Assembly (NCBI GenBank): GCA_041744735.1
Contig: JBGTKH010000046.1
Coordinates: forward strand, 1 to 7,579
Source of the DNA: JBGTKH01 sp041744735
GTDB lineage: Bacteria; Planctomycetota; Planctomycetia; Pirellulales; Pirellulaceae
DNA length: 7,579 bases
Reading direction: 5' to 3'
Below the pieces are notes generated by a model. That model searched no databases. It was given only the letters and a program-made list of their open reading frames with translations, and was not told where the DNA came from. Shown here piece after piece: positions 7,113 to 7,579 of the stretch. The first letter of the stretch is position 1. Each line of letters starts with the position of its first letter. The position numbers were made by a program, and so were the translations under genes.

Positions 7113-7193
7113 CAACGCACCCTCCTGCCCCGCCACGCCACCACCGCCCACCGCATCCTGCAGAAGTACGCCGAAATGTCTTTCCCAGGATAA
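6846..7193 (+). pseudogene. Orphan C-terminal fragment of a second type IIG allele
   Basis: The frame from about 6846 to TAA 7191-7193 encodes the last ~115 residues of a restriction-modification protein related to the 1591-5031 gene. It runs from LWEPGTMLEQWISERV to the end HRILQKYAEMSFPG. There is no upstream catalytic or recognition part. Just before it lies the 3' end of the DUF4276 gene, so the left junction falls in 6812-6845. The frame extends back to a TTG at 6780, but that part overlaps the DUF4276 gene. An internal ATG at 6861, with GGAG about ten bases ahead, could allow a 110-residue product. GC of the sampled line at 6961 is 67%, like the 5' half of the intact gene, so this is probably the original C-terminus of the resident gene. 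A frame kept open without nonsense mutations implies recent stranding or some use. Confidence 0.8.
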
Positions 7194-7579
7194 AGCGGCG
7201 GGGTGTATGAGCATGGTTGGCGGCTGTTTAGCAGGCCAGACATTTGCGGGCCTATCGAACGATGCCGGCGTTGGACGTTATAATCGAATTTGGCGAATTA
7301 GCATCGAAGAGATTTCGCCTTCACGGGCACGCGCGTACCGCGGAAGACCCATGCACCGCTTACTCGGCCCGCACAGCGTTCGACCGCCGGACAATGACTC
7401 CAATCGAGTGTGGTCATACGCGACACCTTGAAATGAACACGAACCGCTCCATCCACAGTATCACGAGCCGACAACGGTCACAACCAGCGCAGTTCGTTGC
7501 CCTGTCATCCGCGAGGAAAATCGGATTGAGGTTACGTTGATCCGACGCTAGACTTTACCTTACGAGCACCGTTGATGAA
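7194..7579. other. Right flank: spacer and truncated antitoxin
   Basis: Beyond the orphan fragment no intact gene is visible to the window end. Forward frames at 7207-7431 and 7244-7540 are antisense to, or overlap, the DUF433-like remnant and have no ribosome site. A five-base stem AGGCC/GGCCT near 7232-7252 lacks a T-run. A TATAAT at 7279-7284 has no matching -35 at a suitable distance. About 150 bases to the right of the antitoxin start (7430-7579) would hold its promoter, but I see no clear elements. Confidence 0.5.
7298..7417 (-). pseudogene. Truncated DUF433 (VapB-like antitoxin) gene
   Basis: On the minus strand an ATG at 7417-7415 opens a 39-residue frame ending at TAA 7300-7298. Residues 6-34 (WSHCPAVER, then GRVSGAWVFRGTRVPVKA) closely match the N-terminal part of DUF433 proteins as I remember them: a W-S-x-C-P-A-V-E start and a conserved SGAWVFRGTRVPV. 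AAGGTG at 7429-7424, six bases upstream of the ATG, is a good ribosome site. Full-length family members run about 70-100 residues and continue with LFENLEDG-like and helical sequence, which is missing after A34 (about 7316). The usual DUF5615 PIN-like toxin partner is also absent, because the remnant runs straight into the spacer beside the orphan fragment. It therefore looks like a broken toxin-antitoxin locus whose truncation point, about 7315, may mark an old insertion or deletion boundary. Confidence 0.7.

Noticed and set aside
7232..7252. Possible terminator hairpin after the orphan fragment
   Set aside because: The stem is only five pairs (AGGCC/GGCCT) with an eleven-base loop and no following T-run.
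7279..7284. TATAAT as a promoter for a rightward gene
   Set aside because: The sequence 17 bases upstream (CGAACG) does not resemble a -35, and no rightward gene follows.

Overview
The window looks like chromosomal DNA of a GC-rich bacterium. A planctomycete or similar is plausible, judging from the zinc-ribbon/membrane protein, the DUF433-type sequence and sparse gene packing with sigma70-like TATAAT boxes. This lineage guess is inference only; no marker gene is present.

Layout. Positions 3-146 (+) hold the 3' end of an unidentified gene. About 430 bp without a convincing gene follow. Then comes a zinc-ribbon, proline/alanine-rich membrane protein (577-1305, +), followed closely by a possible small ORF (1311-1487, +). 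A well-formed promoter (1489-1517) and a 5'-leader hairpin (1547-1564) precede a three-gene defence operon. Its genes are a 1146-residue type IIG-like restriction-modification protein (1591-5031), an OLD/AAA_21-like ATPase (5028-6200) and a DUF4276/TOPRIM-like protein (6197-6811). Both gene junctions are 4-base ATGA overlaps. Directly behind the operon lies an orphan, in-frame C-terminal fragment of a second restriction-modification allele (about 6846-7193). The right edge carries a 5'-intact but truncated DUF433 antitoxin-like gene on the minus strand (7298-7417).

Main observation. The first ~2.2 kb of the restriction-modification gene and the orphan C-terminal fragment are both about 65-67% GC in hand-counted lines. 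The target-recognition half of the gene, the ATPase and the DUF4276 gene are about 48-57% GC. The gene's own C-terminus and the orphan are homologous over 267 bp (4705-4971 and 6846-7112, gapless, offset 2141) but only about 71% identical in protein. The simplest reading is that a resident high-GC type IIG gene had its specificity half replaced by a lower-GC module. That module brought a new target-recognition domain, a new C-terminus and two partner genes, and left the old C-terminus stranded downstream. The two direct-repeat copies are in compatible frames, so recombination between them would delete both partner genes and still leave an open restriction-modification gene.

How the genes may work together (inference): the first protein would methylate and cut DNA at one recognition site. 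The ATPase plus TOPRIM-like pair resembles in architecture sensor-effector pairs such as AriA/AriB of PARIS. Translational coupling suggests that the pair acts with, or guards, the restriction enzyme.
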